A DNA stretch of 64,000 nucleotides from Hericium rajendrae (GCA_033439255.1 CM065879.1:352501-416500), one strand, 5' to 3'; counted from the stretch's first letter, positions 22,810-35,672 are shown. Made by a program: numbers and translations. Notes: generated from the letters alone by a model not told the origin.

Positions 22810-23572
22810 CCGCCAATTGAACTTGAAACGGAAAGTACATACCAGCTCTTGTACCAGCTTGCTGATTCAGCGTGTTGGAGATCACGCTTTCAACTGTTAC
22901 TTCAAGCCTTCGAATTTCGAATGATGATTCGCCGCGCGGGCAGAGCTGCCCGTAACTTGCTTACCTGATGCAGAAGTAGACGGATGGGTGGCATCTGGCG
23001 GGGAGTAAGCAGCATACATGGGCGGTGTATAATTTTATCTTACATCAAAGTCATGGCGGCGTCAAACCGGCATCACAATTGCAGTGAAAGGAAGACAGTT
23101 GTATCTGCTTACTTGCTGCTAATGGCACTACATTGTCAGGATGTCCGCCTGGAGGGGAGGTGAATGCAGTCACAGGGATGGTGCCATTGCGCATCCACTA
23201 TCGAATCGAGGAAGGTCAATGGCAACTCAAAAATTTACGCATACCGAGCGCGTCCCGAATGCAAAGACAGGAGGGATTGCAGCCTGATAAAGAGAACCCA
23301 CGAGGAGCACACGAGGACAACAACCAGGGAAAAGTACTTCCGAGGACGCAGTAGGCACTAGTCAGCATAGCATGATCGCTGCGCTACATAACGTACGTAT
23401 AAATTGCATTTCATCAGGAGGATCACCCGAATTCCCGACGTTACTGGTCATGGCGACGACGACGATGAGGACGGTGAGCTCGACGTGGCGGAAGGACTGA
23501 TGCTCGTCGATTTATCGCAGGATGCCGCCGGTTGCCGATTGGCTAGGCGCCCAGCGCGCGTTTGGCCAGCAA
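22810..23572 (+). repeat. Dispersed repeat R1, copy A
   Basis: About 760 bp, matching 28255-27512 in inverted orientation across nearly its whole length and 13552-14070 over its central part. Right boundary is sharp: both copies end TTGGCCAGCAA. Left boundary lies between 22757 and 22810. Part of its right end can be read as a conserved peptide (VTG, acidic run, RELDMAKGLM-like), so it may derive from a coding element I cannot name. It ends 28 bp before the ATG of the F-box/WD40 gene. Confidence 0.75.
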
Positions 23573-23600
23573 AGGCAACCACGGCCTGCCATCCTCCGCA

Positions 23601-25924
23601 ATGCCTTCGGCGCCCAACAACCCTTTCTCCTCCTCGTCCTCCTCGTCGCCGAGACTCTCACGACGTCGCACCCGGCACTTTCAGTCGCTGTCCGACTCGC
23701 AGGCAGAATCACGTCCCTCACGCTCGCCAGCGCCTGTACGCATCAGCAGGTTTCTAGGCTCCGTGTTGCGCACCCCATCACGCTCTCATGACCCCTCCGC
23801 CCATCTAAACTCGACCACGACCACAACTCTCACGACGGCTTCTCCCAACACCACTGATATCACCACAGAGCAAGAGAACACGAGCACAGAACGACGAACA
23901 GGACAGAACATGGACGACGACATGGACCTTGTCGACGGCACCCTCGTCTTCGTCCCGCGCACCACGACCGTCACTCGCCCGAGCTCCCCGACTCCCACCA
24001 TGGACTTCTCCATCATCTCCCCGCCCACGCCCCGCGCCAGCGTCGACTTCAGCCCGCCCACACATAGGGGCCGCTGCCACACCGTCCACGGCTACAGCGT
24101 CAGCGCCGCGCCACGCTCGACGCGCCTCTTCCCACGTCTCTGGGATGCATTCTCGTCGCCTGCGAAAAAGGGCCGCAAGGAGCGCGACCGCAGGGTCAGC
24201 ATCAGTTTTGGCGGCGCGGGCGAGTGGACTTATGTCCGTCGGCTGAGCGGAGAGGAGGGCGAGCTCATTGACGAGGCGTGCTTCATTGACAGCAATGGAT
24301 TCGAGAGCGATGAGCCCGCGTCCATTGGTGCGTATCCTGTCTCACTCCTATTCCAGTCTGAGATGCCCTCCTGACTTTGTTCCCTGCGCCAGACATCATT
24401 TCCCTCCTCCCACCCGAAGTCTCCGTCCAGCTGCTCACCCACCTCGACTTGTCTTCGATCTTGGCATGCCAGACTGTCTCGCGCACTTGGCACAACCTCG
24501 CAGACGACAACGCCGTCTGGCGCGCCCTCTTCTACCGCCGCGCCGGCTGGACGATCGACCTCGCCCGCGCCGCCGCACGCGGATGGACCCCGCCCCTCCG
24601 CCCGCCCAAACTCGCGCTGGACCGCTCCCTCGCGAAAGGCAAGAGCCCGCAGGCGCCCAGCCCGCCACCCCGCCGCGATCGCGCGCCCTCCGCAGCGTCC
24701 GCGCCGCTCTCGCCCCCCTGGAGCCCCGAACTGCCCGCGCCGCACGTCCCGCCCGCAAAAGACGCGCCGCTGCTCCTGCACTGGCGCGCGCTCTACCGCG
24801 CACGCCTCGCGCTCGACCGCCGCTGGCGCGCCGACGGCCCCGTGCGCGCCGCCGAGCTGCGCGCGCACACCGACAGCGTGTACTGCCTCGAGCTCGACAG
24901 CGCGCGCATCGTGACCGGCTCGCGCGACCGCACGATCAAGGTCTGGACGTACTCCGGGCGCTGCGTCGCGACGCTGCGCGGGCACGAGGGCAGCGTGCTG
25001 TGCCTCAAGTTCGACAAGGACTGGGATGTGGGCGCGGAGGAGGGGCGCAGGGGGTTCATGGTGAGTGGGAGCAGCGATCGCACGGTGTGTGTGTGGGATC
25101 TGTGGGTTGAGCGCGGGGAGGTAAGGGGCGAGGTGCGTGCGGTGCTGCGGGGTCACGCTGGGGGCGTGCTGGATTTGCGGATCGACGCGGAGTGGATCGT
25201 CAGCTGGTGCGTTTTTTTTTTTCTGTGGGGAGGTTGGGGGCGCTGATGATGTGTGTGCTGCAGCTCGAAGGACGCGGTGATCCGCGTGTGGGATCGGCAC
25301 ACGCTTGCGCTGCACCGGACGCTGGTCGGCCATGAGGGGCCCGTGAACGCCGTGGGCCTGCAGCGCGGCCAGGTCGTCAGCGCGAGCGGCGACGGAAAGA
25401 TGATGTTGTGGGACATCGAGAGCGGGGAACGCCTGCGCGTGTTCGAGGGACACGAGCGGGGCCTTGCGTGCATTGAGTTCAAGGTGCGTTCTGTGCATAT
25501 AGGGTGTCGGTCGCATGCTGACGGAAATGCAGGGCGACTGGATCGTCTCGGGCTCGAATGACTGCAAGATCAAAGTGTGGTCGGCCGCGACGGGCGAGTG
25601 TCTGAAGACGCTCGTCGGGCACGACGCGCTCGTGCGCGCGCTCGCGTTCGACCCCGCAACGGGGCGGCTCGTGAGCGCGAGCTACGACAAGACGGTGAAG
25701 GTGTGGGATCTGCGCAGCGGGCGCATGGTCATGGAGTTCACGAAGAGCCACACGAGCCATATCTTCGATGTCAAGTTTGACGCGCGGCGGATTGTAAGGT
25801 GCGTGTCCGACGTTCGCTTTGTATCTGCAGAGACGGGAGCTGAGCGGTCTGCAGCACGTCGCACGATCAGAAGGTCGTAGTTCTCGATTTTGGAGAGGAC
25901 CTCGACACGGCGCTCTTCGCGTGA
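23601..25924 (+). CDS. F-box/WD40 protein, SCF substrate receptor (MET30/SCON-2/beta-TrCP-like)
   Basis: 698 residues, five exons: 23601-24327, 24393-25206, 25264-25483, 25533-25798, 25855-25924 (introns 65, 57, 49, 56 nt; phases 1,2,0,2). The first about 245 residues are Ser/Thr/Pro-rich and probably disordered. The F-box follows at once in exon 2: ISLLPPEVSVQLLTHLDL, ILACQTVSRTWHNLA, AVWRALFYRR. After a Pro/Ala-rich linker come about seven WD40 repeats with clear GH and WD pairs: TDSVYCLEL to IKVWTYSG, LRGHEGSVL to VCVWDLW, LRGHAGGVL to IRVWDRH, LVGHEGPVN to MMLWDIES, FEGHERGLA to IKVWSAATG, LVGHDALVR to VKVWDLRSG, and a last IFDVKF repeat. The propeller would bind phosphorylated targets for ubiquitination. 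Repeat R1 abuts the 5' end, so the promoter may be rewired. Confidence 0.92.
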
Positions 25925-26478
25925 GCAGCTGCTGGGTGCTGTTTCTCTTTTCTCTCGCCCTGGGCTTTGATAGCATCATATCTTTCCTGCATCTCGGAAG
26001 CATAGTTTTTTTTGTTCTCGGACGGTACCCCCGCACATACGGCCCAGGGACCTCGCCATCTCACCCATCTCGGACTCATCTTGATACCATGTTCGTGTAC
26101 ATCTTTCGTACGGTGATCTGTATAGTGTTGCCGCGTGCGTCGTTGGGTGCGCGCGGTTGTAGAATAGAGCTCGGTTGTATTTTCAGGCGTGTATGAGTTT
26201 GATGATGGTTCTCGATGGTTCGGGCATTGTTTTTCATCATCGCGCATTGCGCAAGCGAAGGGAATTGTGGGTCCTGAGGCCAGTCGGGTCGAAGGGCTAG
26301 TGCGTGGCGGGTGCCGAACCCTCGGCGCAAGATAAGGTTTTCGATGCAGGGACCGAACGTTCGGCTCTCATACGGACGCAGCTCGAAACAAAAATCGCTT
26401 TGCAGTTTGCACTCGATTACCGCCATACTCTTGTCGTTCTGTTCGCGTTCTGCTCGTATCTGGAGGTGCATTTCAAGC

Positions 26479-27511
26479 ATGGATGGCTTGCAGAATCCAC
26501 AGTGAGTCTGTTTCTGATGTGAGTCTGTTTCTGATGTTACGACGAGTGAGCTTCAAGCCGATCTCATTGACACAGTGCGTTCTGGTTGGCACAGTTCCAG
26601 TCGCGGATGCTCGCGACCAAGGGCATCACCGCGTTCAGCCCAAGCAAAACCACCGCACTCGCACAAGGCGCCACCGACTTAGAGTTGGACGCGATGCACA
26701 GGATGATCGCGATCGTCAAGACGCGCCGCAACGCCATTGCACCTCCCGCCAGAGGTGCTGTCCCGCATCTTCGCGGTGCTCGCCGCCGTCGCTCCACCCG
26801 GCGCACGCACGGCCTGGGTCAGCGGCTGGATGTCGCACGCGCGGCGCCTCGGCTGGATTTGCATCATGCACGTCTGCTGCGAGTCGCGGCGCCTGGCGCA
26901 CGCGGATGCGCGCCTCTGGAGCAGGATCACCGAGCCTTACCCCGCGGTGAATGCGGTCATGCACGCTCTGCTGCGGCAATCGCAGAACGTTCCCTTCACG
27001 TTGAGCGCAGAAGTCATGATGGAGGGGGAGACAGGCGTTCCGCTTCACGTCGTGGTCTCTGGACCACATGAAGGCCGCGCTCGGGCGCCTGGAGATGCTT
27101 GTGCCTGCGCTGGAGTGTCTGGAGCTGCGCTGCACGGACGGATATGTCTCGCAGGGCATGCCGTGGTCGGAGAGCGTGTTCGCATCGGCGCTGCCTCGGC
27201 TGCGGCGGCTTGCGCTCGAGGGATGGGTGCCGTTATGGGATGCGCCGTACCTGCACAATCTCACAGCCCTGGAATTGTCCATCAAAGTCACGGGCTTGGA
27301 CCATGGGCTTTGCCAAGTGCCTGAAGTCGTCCGCGCGTCTCCGTTGCTGGAATCGCTCGTCCTGACGCACGTCGTCCGGCCCACGGACGGCGATATGTTG
27401 CCCGCATGTCGTGCGCGTGGCACTGCCCTGTCTCAAGACGCTCGCGCTGCAGTGCAGTTCCGCTGGTGAGTTCGCGCGCTCGATATCCCTGCCACCTGAC
27501 CGTCGCAGTCG
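26479..27511 (+). pseudogene. Truncated F-box pseudogene, inverted relative of copy 5
   Basis: Begins with the conserved 23 nt exon (MDGLQNP) and intron, then W-L in place of W-M at the second-exon junction, AQFQSRMLATKGITAFSPSK, the F-box (LPPEVLSRIFAVLAAVAPP) and leucine-rich segments (LPRLRRLALEGWVPLWDAP). Frame changes occur after TRRNAIA, within the region after FTLSAEVMM, and in the segment before VRVALPCLKTLALQC. Homology stops at 27511 in the middle of the codon run for Thr-Val-Ala-Val, exactly where repeat R1 copy B begins; the remaining half is absent. The first intron carries an 18 bp tandem duplication. Roughly 300 bp of 5' flank also match that of copy 5. Confidence 0.88.
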
Positions 27512-28255
27512 TTGCTGGCCAAGGGCGCGGTGGGCGCTTAGCCACTCAGCAAGCGCCATCTTCAAGTTCTTGCAAAATCGACGAAATCATCAGTCCTTTC
27601 GCCATGTCGAGCTCACGGTCCTCGCCGTCATCCTCGTTATCACCAGTGACGTTGGGAATTAGGATGATCTTGAACACGGAGTTTACGCGTATGTTAGGTA
27701 GCGCAGCGATCGTGTTATCGCGACTATTGCCTACTGCCTCCTCGGGAGTATTTTGCACTGGTTATTGGCCTCTTGGGTTCCTTGCACGTCTTCTTTATCA
27801 GGCTGTAATCTCCCTTGTTCTGCATCTCTGACGTTTCGAGGCGCTCTCGGTATGCATGTGTCTATTTGTTTGATTTATCACTAATCTTTCCCCAGTGCGA
27901 CAGAGGATGCGCAGTGGCACCGCTCCTGTGGCTACATTCCTCGCTCCTCGAGGCGGGGGCTCCTTACGATATAGCGCTCTCAGAAGCAAACTAAGCAGGT
28001 AAAACTATCTTATTCTCACCGGAATTGTGACGCCGCTTTGACGCCGCCATGCACCGCCCATGTATGCTACTTACTCCCAGCCAAAAGCGATCCATCCGTC
28101 TGTTTCTGCGTCGTGCGTCAGAGTCAGCAAGGTACGGCAGCGCTAAGCGCGCGGCGAGTCAGGATTCGAAATTTAAAGGCTTGAAGTCGCAACCTTGATC
28201 TCCAAGCACGCTTAATCAGCTAGCTGATATGTACTTCCAGTTTTAAGGTCAATTG
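27512..28255 (-). repeat. Dispersed repeat R1, copy B (inverted)
   Basis: Inverted match to 22810-23572. Starts sharply at 27512 with TTGCTGGCCAAGG, the complement of the R1 right end, directly after the truncated F-box pseudogene. Shared landmarks in inverted order include the acidic-peptide region near 27600, the CCTGATAAAG segment near 27800, GGGCGGTG near 28045 and the AATTGA segment near 28255. It ends about 275 bp before OYE copy 3. Confidence 0.75.
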
Positions 28256-28441
28256 ACCCCGTTGATCGCAAGATTAATCAACAAACAATCAATGGCTAGG
28301 TTAGTTTCGGATATGAGTAAGAATTCAGTTTATTCTTCCTTGCTGCTGGCGGCTAGACGCAAGCTTGGCCAGATGACAAAGGCCATTCTGCATGTCCACT
28401 TAATTCCTGATGGATGACGAGCGGCATCTGTATGTCCTTCG

Positions 28442-28448
28442 TATAAAA
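28442..28448 (+). promoter_or_regulatory. TATA box of OYE gene 3
   Basis: TATAAAA 84 bp before the ATG, the counterpart of the box before OYE copy 1. Confidence 0.5.
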
Positions 28449-28531
28449 GCGCTCCTGTACAGGCATCATATTCTGCATTCTTCTTTCGACTCTCGAAGAC
28501 ACTCCGAACACACGCCTTACGACAGCCTGCA

Positions 28532-29956
<1,425 letters not shown>

Positions 29957-31388
29957 ACTCGAGAGGAGATTCGTCGTGCAAGACAATGATACGTACCGTC
30001 ACCTGCTCATACCTCATATTTAGATATCGCTGTGCGTCTTGGATTATACTTAATTCGGTACACAACGCTGGTCAGATGGTGAACGATTTAACTGCCGACA
30101 AGGAGGCCGTGCAGATCCTCTTGGACATAGGTCTTCTTGGTGACTCTGCCGTTAGAGCGTCTGCGCCCTGGTCCCGTTGGCCGTATCCTGCAGAATGCAA
30201 GGTCAAGAGTGACTGTCTTGCAATTGGAGTCTTTCAATGTGTGATAACAAAGACGATTCGATCATGGAACTCACGCTCTCATCGAAATTAATATAACAAG
30301 CCCGCCTATGGTGTAACCGTGACACTGATTGTACAAAGCACAAATAATGAATTCAGGACAAAATAAACACAGTACCTGTTTGTCGATGCTAGGATTCCGA
30401 AGTTAGTGTCCACTGTCACTGAAGAAGGTGCCACTGCTCATCGATGCATCAAGAGCAAGGCTTCCGGATCGTCTGCCCTCGTGTTTACCAAGTTGTACGT
30501 AATATTTCTAGTGACGGCAGTTGGCACTCCCGCGATTGGAAAACTCTCTTGATAGCTCTTGACTTCTGTTCTGTCCATCTTACTTCTGTCTTTCAGTCAG
30601 AGCTTCTGTCCTCGTGGACTGAGACGTCTATCGTATGTGGACACTGCGCGAATCTATGGTCAAGCCAGCTGCCTCCGAGTCGTGCCTGCGCTTGGGGACC
30701 ACCCTGCCGTGCACCGTGAACAGTATCCTCGTCTGCACAAGGAGAAGGTGATCGGCGATAGCAATGGTCACTCTTTTCATCGAATTCAATGAAACTACCA
30801 TGTTGATCTTTCTGTTGTCTTCTGTTAGCAGGCAGCCGCTCAAAAGCTGTCTGTCGCGTATATGAACGCCGATCCCAGAGCTGATTCTCTGACTGCGGCC
30901 CATCATCCGATTTGCTTAGACTGGCCATGACGGCCGTTCACGCATCTCCCTTGGGAGAGAGCCACTCATGCCGCTCGCAGTGACTTGCGTTCTCTAACCC
31001 AAGACAGCATCTACATAGTCAGAAGAATTCGCGAGCGTGTACAGTCTGGCATGGCGATCAACGAACATCAACATGAGGATTATCTGCCATGGTATGTCAC
31101 GATATATATTGGTCTATCGACTTCGATTTCGAAGGAACGTGGCTTCACATCTTGATTCGCCACTGTGCCTCGAGGATGACAACCTTTCCCAGCATCCGAG
31201 CAGAAGCTCGGCTGCGCAGCGCGGACTTCGACTCCTCTAAGACGCCCGCGCGCGCTATCGACGCGTGTTGACATGAAGTGAGTACTAATAGGGAGACTGC
31301 GGCGAAGCCACGCCTCCTCCGCCCACCACTCACCACCCTCCTCGCAAACCGGACAACTTTACATCTTACCTCTTACCTCACTAACGCT
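29957..31388. other. Intergenic region with a possible aldo/keto reductase relic
   Basis: The first about 100 bp repeat the 3' flank of the OYE pseudogene. Around 30590-30790 (+) a short frame reads LRRLSYVDTARIYGQ and later YPRLHKEKVIG, which recalls the DTA-x-x-Y core of aldo/keto reductases, but it is only about 65 codons. The rest shows no gene. Confidence 0.3.
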
Positions 31389-33864
31389 ATGCCCGGTTCG
31401 CCTTTCCCTGGCTCTCAGACCGCCCTCCTACCCAACGCCAATGACCCCGAGCTTGAGCTTCTGGGCAATGGCATCGATACCACGGACGACCACGCGGCCC
31501 ATACCGAAAGGGACTTCCGCGGCGTACCCCTCTTTACGGGTGATGCCCGAGATTCCCTCCGCGATGCCTCGATAGATCAGCATGCTCTGTATGGAAGGTT
31601 GCTCGAACAGCACACCGCGAATGGAGAAGCGAGCAGACCAGGCGATTCGCCCAAGTTATACATCAATACCGATGAGCCCTTCAGCGCCCTTGTGTGCGGC
31701 GTTCAAGTGAGTGAGCCACGTGTGGATTTGGCCCTCCGATTAACGGGATATCTGCGATAGGGCTCAGGAAAGAGTCATTCGACGTCAGTGCTCCTCGAGA
31801 GCTGTTTGATCAGCGACAGGCGGATAGGCACGCTGCCGGAACCGCTGAGCGCTCTCCTGTGAGCTGTTGTTCTCTCCTTGTCATCCGTAGCTGCCAGGCT
31901 GATGGGCCTGCAGATTTCATTATGATACAGCAGCAGGCAGCGGCTGCGTGCAGCCCTGCGAGGCTGCGCATCTCGCCGCCTTGGATCAGGTCCGCGGCGG
32001 CGGAGCGAGTCCGCCACCTGTGACGGTCCTCGTGTTGTGCGTCGCAGGCCCTCGCTGGTCGCGATTGACTCTCCAACTGACTCTCTGTGATACAGACCGA
32101 CAAATCTAGTCCCAATGAAAGCAGTCTATGCGGGTCTTCCCCATGTACGGGTGGAGCCCTTACACTTCGCACCCCAGGACATCAGCGGCGAGCGCCTGCT
32201 CGCCATGATGAAAGTGGATGATCCCACCCGTACGTGAGCTTCATTACCAAGTCCTCCATTCTTGCTGAAGCGAGGCAACAGAGATGCCGTTGTACATGGA
32301 GTGCATCATGTCAATCTTGCGCGGGATGACCGGTGCCTTCGAGTACCGGCGTTTCCGCAGCGAGTTGGCTTCGCAGAATTTCAGCCCGGGGCAGAAGGCA
32401 ATGCTCAACTTGCGGCTTGCTCTCCTGGATTCGTGTCTCGAGGGCGGCACGGCGACCAATAGGGTTGCAAACCATTTCAAGAAAGGCGCATTAACGATCA
32501 TCGAGTGAGCATCTGGTGTGGAATCAATAAAACGGTAGACACTGATGTACACACGCCATTATTAGCCTGTCGTCGCCTTTCATGGATGGGGCATCAGCCT
32601 GCGGGCTCTTCGATATGATTTTGGGTTTGTTCATTGAGGCAGAGACCGGAGCATCCGGCAAGCTAATCGGTAAGTCTATTCATCCATATATGTCAACCTG
32701 AGATTGACTCCTGGATTTAGTGCTCGACGAAGCACATAAAGTAAACATTTGACGAGATCTCATTCCATGGTTCAGACTTGCTGATGTCTCCTTAGTACCT
32801 ATCAGAATCGACGACATCCTCCAGGCTTACTGAGTCCATTCTCACTATCATTCGACAGCAACGCCACCTCGGCACACGCGTCATCATCTCGACGCAGGAG
32901 CCCACGGTGGTGCCTTCAAAATTCCTCGACCTTTGCTCCTTCATCATCGCGCATCGCTTCTCCTCCCCGGCATGGCTACGCGTCCTCGGCGAGCACGTCT
33001 CCGCCGCAGGAGAGGCACGCGAGGCCCTCTTCCAGAAGGTACGGATAGCACACTGTAGACCTTTCATCGCCACTGGAGGCTCATCCGGATTGGCACCAGA
33101 TTGTCGCACTCCGCACCGGCCAAGCTATCATCTTCGCGCCGACCGGACTCATCCGCCACCCGGACACGGAGAAAGCGGCGCCCCTTGCGCAGGGCTACCT
33201 TCTGGCGCGTTCGCGCCTCCGCATCACGCGCGATGGTGGGCAGACGCTGCGCGCGGTGCGGAATCCGGCGGCGACCACGCGCCTCGAGCGCGTCGTTCTG
33301 TCGGGCCCCGGGTGGGATGCACCGCCTACGCCGCCTGCAGAGAGCGAAGTGCCGAACGCGAAGGCGGCTGTCAGCGCATCTACTCCGCATCCTGTGGCGG
33401 CCAAAGCTGCGACACCGACTGTCGCTCCAAAAACGCCCGTGCCTCAGACGTCGGCTGCTTCGCAGCTCAAGCCGCCAGTAGCTCAGACACCAAAAGTCGT
33501 ATCTGCACCTCCATCTGCCAAAGCCTCCGTGACAAAGCCGCCCCTTCCTACGCCGTTACCCTCTTCGTCTAAGCCATCTACATCTGTATCTGCACCTACT
33601 GCTCAGCCGAAGCCTCTTGCATCGACAGCAGCTTCAGCTCCATCTGCCAAATATGCACCACTCTTGGCAGTGCTCACAAGGAAGGACGGGGGCCCGGCTC
33701 CGAGTACACTCAAGACCGTGCGGAAACACTTCCGGACGAAGCAGCCGGGGGTATACGGGAAGGACTCTGGGCAACTCAACAAGTGCTTCCACGAGGCCGC
33801 ACGTTTGGGACTGGTAAAGATCTGTGGAGAGGGCAGCAATAAGTGCATGCAGCCTGTCAAATGA
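31389..33864 (+). CDS. HerA-like P-loop ATPase with C-terminal helical domain
   Basis: 675 residues from nine exons: 31389-31706, 31761-31858, 31914-32036, 32096-32229, 32282-32504, 32566-32669, 32721-32740, 32796-33038, 33100-33864; all phases agree, and exon 7 is only 20 nt. Walker A is GVQGSGKSHSTS (near residue 105), Walker B is LIVLDEAHKYL (near 335-345), followed by a TQEP sensor-like segment and an arginine in IIAHRFSSPAWL. This order resembles the HerA/FtsK-type branch; the FHYDTA segment after Walker A is typical of a fungal-only group whose role I do not know. A Pro/Ala/Ser linker of about 130 residues leads to a compact final domain, LLAVLTRKDGGPAP to LVKICGEGSN, reminiscent of a winged-helix/LOTUS-like fold. 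Function unproven. Confidence 0.85.
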
Positions 33865-34146
33865 CGGATCTTTCCATCAGCTAGATAGAGAGGAGTTGTC
33901 ATGTTGGCTATTGGTGTTCGCGATTTTTTTGTTACGTTGCTCTCAGATTCTCTTTGTGCTAGATTTTTGTGTTAAATCATTGCATGTGTCATATCTATGT
34001 CTGTAATCTATTCCTTCAAGTCCCGATTTTGAGGCATTCTTTCTGACGTGCCATGGCCCTCACGCGAGTAACAATCAAATTACATCGACGATCAAAGGAA
34101 GACGAATACAAAGTGCGTCAGCTTCAAATCTTAGTCCTGCAATGGG

Positions 34147-34155
34147 AAAAAAAAA
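34147..34155 (-). terminator. RNA polymerase III terminator of tRNA-Gly
   Basis: Nine consecutive T on the minus strand, 7 bases after the discriminator base of the tRNA gene. Confidence 0.8.
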
Positions 34156-34162
34156 CTCAGTG

Positions 34163-34233
34163 TGCATTAAGAGGGAATCGAACCCCCGGCGGGTCGATGG
34201 CAACGACCCAGGTTACCACTACCCCATTAATGC
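34163..34233 (-). tRNA. tRNA-Gly (anticodon GCC)
   Basis: Folds as a cloverleaf without intron: 7 bp acceptor stem GCATTAA/TTAATGC plus discriminator A, short D-stem with AGTGGTAA loop, 5 bp anticodon stem GGTCG/CGACC with loop TTGCCAT (anticodon GCC), and a T-arm with TTCGATT loop that also provides the B box GGTTCGATTCC. The A box TGGGGTAGTGG is present. Confidence 0.95.
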
Positions 34234-34363
34234 TTATTGTTGATTTCTCATCAATAATTACAGATTGCAAAAAATCTATCTATATACACTATACACACCA
34301 GAATAGCTCGAGGGCATATTGCTGCTGCCGCGCTACTTACTACAACTGAGATTTCATGAACGC

Positions 34364-34874
34364 ACTTACAGCCGTTTGCATAAAGGATGGCAGCAACACG
34401 CGTTTTTTCGATGAAAGAGGAAGGAGGGTGGCGGCGCGTCTCAGCGCGGAATCCCAGATGTCCATAGCCTAATACTTACTTAAGTAGTCCCTACAAAGCG
34501 CCATTCTGGCATGAGACTGGCCCTCCTTGAGCCTTCTTGGCTGACTTTGTGTGCTTGAGAGCATGATGATCTATTACATTCGGAATCGAGCATGTAGCCA
34601 GCTTCGACCTCTACAAAAGCTCCGAGAACTTCACTCCGAGATGTAGAGGCTTTCAAGGAGGATTTCGAGGAAGGTTTCAGAAAAGGGTTTGAGGCATTGC
34701 TGGCCGTGGCAAGAATGACCAGAGAGTACTATATATGTATCAGAAAGTAGGTAGCATAGGTATTATGGACAAGAGGAAGTCTGAGATGCCGCGCCGAGAT
34801 GCGCCGCCACCCTCCTTCCTCTTTCATCGAAAAAACGCGTGTTGCTGCCATTCTTTATGCAAACGGCTGTAAGT
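34364..34874. mobile_element. 511 bp foldback/MITE-like element near the tRNA gene
   Basis: Terminal inverted repeats of about 95 bp (34364-34458 and 34780-34874) with roughly 90 percent match, starting ACTTACAGCCGTTTGCATAA. The interior of about 320 bp has no coding capacity. I see no certain target duplication. It lies 130 bp upstream of the tRNA-Gly gene. Confidence 0.8.
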
Positions 34875-35036
34875 CTCCCCGCCGTCGCAAAAATTAGAAG
34901 CCGATTCGTTATTTCAATCCGCAGCTGATAAGTACAGTACAAGGATTGTTTCAGAAGCTCCGCGCGCCGATAAATATAGCAGTACATACATGTATGAGGA
35001 CCAACATAACACAACGAAAGCAAGAATCATAGCGCA

Positions 35037-35672
35037 CTACGCTTGTCGGACAAAGGGTGTAGGCGCGGTGAACTGCGGTGCCGGGCGCGTCGGTATCATG
35101 AACAGAAAGTCCTTGTGGCCGGGGCGCGTGAGTCGCAAGTGCGACCCCTCTAGGACGCTGTACTTCTCGCACCCTTCCGGGAGGAGTGCGTGGCGGTCAA
35201 AAGCGCGCTCCCACGACACGAGAGGGCCTTCGTACTGGAACATCCCAGGTCGCGCAAACCCACATATCTTGAATCCATCGGGCGTGTTAACGGTCTTGTT
35301 TGTTTTCATGTCGTAGAATTCGAGGCAATACTGGCCATACCGCGTCATGCCGCCTGGCCAGATGCGGATCGAGAGGGGCGAGTTCGGGATGGGGTACACA
35401 AAGATGTCCGTCTCGTCCTCGGCAGGAGGAAACTACAGAGCAAGAAATGTTAGAGTAAACTCTAGGCCCTCCGGTGAAGAGATATCAATCAAACGCACGC
35501 CGATCATATGCAGTGCCCCACCGGCTACATCGAGCGCTTCATCTTGGACACGATTGTAGTCTTCGAAACACCGAGCCGGATCGGTCCAACCTCGTGCATG
35601 ATATAAGCTGAGGATTTCTTCGTCTGTGGGAGGCATGTAGCTAGGGTAGTTCTGGGATTTCCATGTTTCCAT
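35037..35672 (-). CDS. Uncharacterised protein, paralogue of the copy at 47.8 kb
   Basis: Not recognised. Two exons, 35672-35499 and 35432-35037 (66 nt intron, phase 0), give 189 residues; an extra 5' exon beginning MAQPSS near 35823 is possible. Exon 1 contains PPTDEEILSLYHARGWTDP and CFEDYNRVQDEALDVAGG. Exon 2 is compact: IPNSPLSIRIWPGG, RYGQYCLEFYD, TVNTPDGFKICGFARPGM, PLVSWERAF, GCEKYSV, then RPGHKDFLFMIPTRPAPQF. The frequent G, W and P and alternating strands suggest a small beta-rich domain. No signal peptide or membrane segment. A paralogue with the same exon plan at 47.8-48.5 kb conserves exon 2 strongly, which argues for a real protein. Confidence 0.6.

Noticed and set aside
22810-23572. 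R1 as a solo LTR
   Set aside because: No TG...CA ends, no flanking duplication and no primer-binding or polypurine neighbour could be seen, so no class was assigned.
24230-25573. 447-codon open frame antisense to the F-box/WD40 gene
   Set aside because: A shadow of the GC-rich WD40 exons; the plus strand has clear domains and splice sites.
26479-27511. Functional F-box gene
   Set aside because: Several frame changes and loss of the second half at the R1 boundary rule out a full product.
34147-34155. Poly-A run as a retroposon tail
   Set aside because: On the minus strand it is a T-run placed correctly as the Pol III terminator of the tRNA-Gly gene, with no other retroposon sign.
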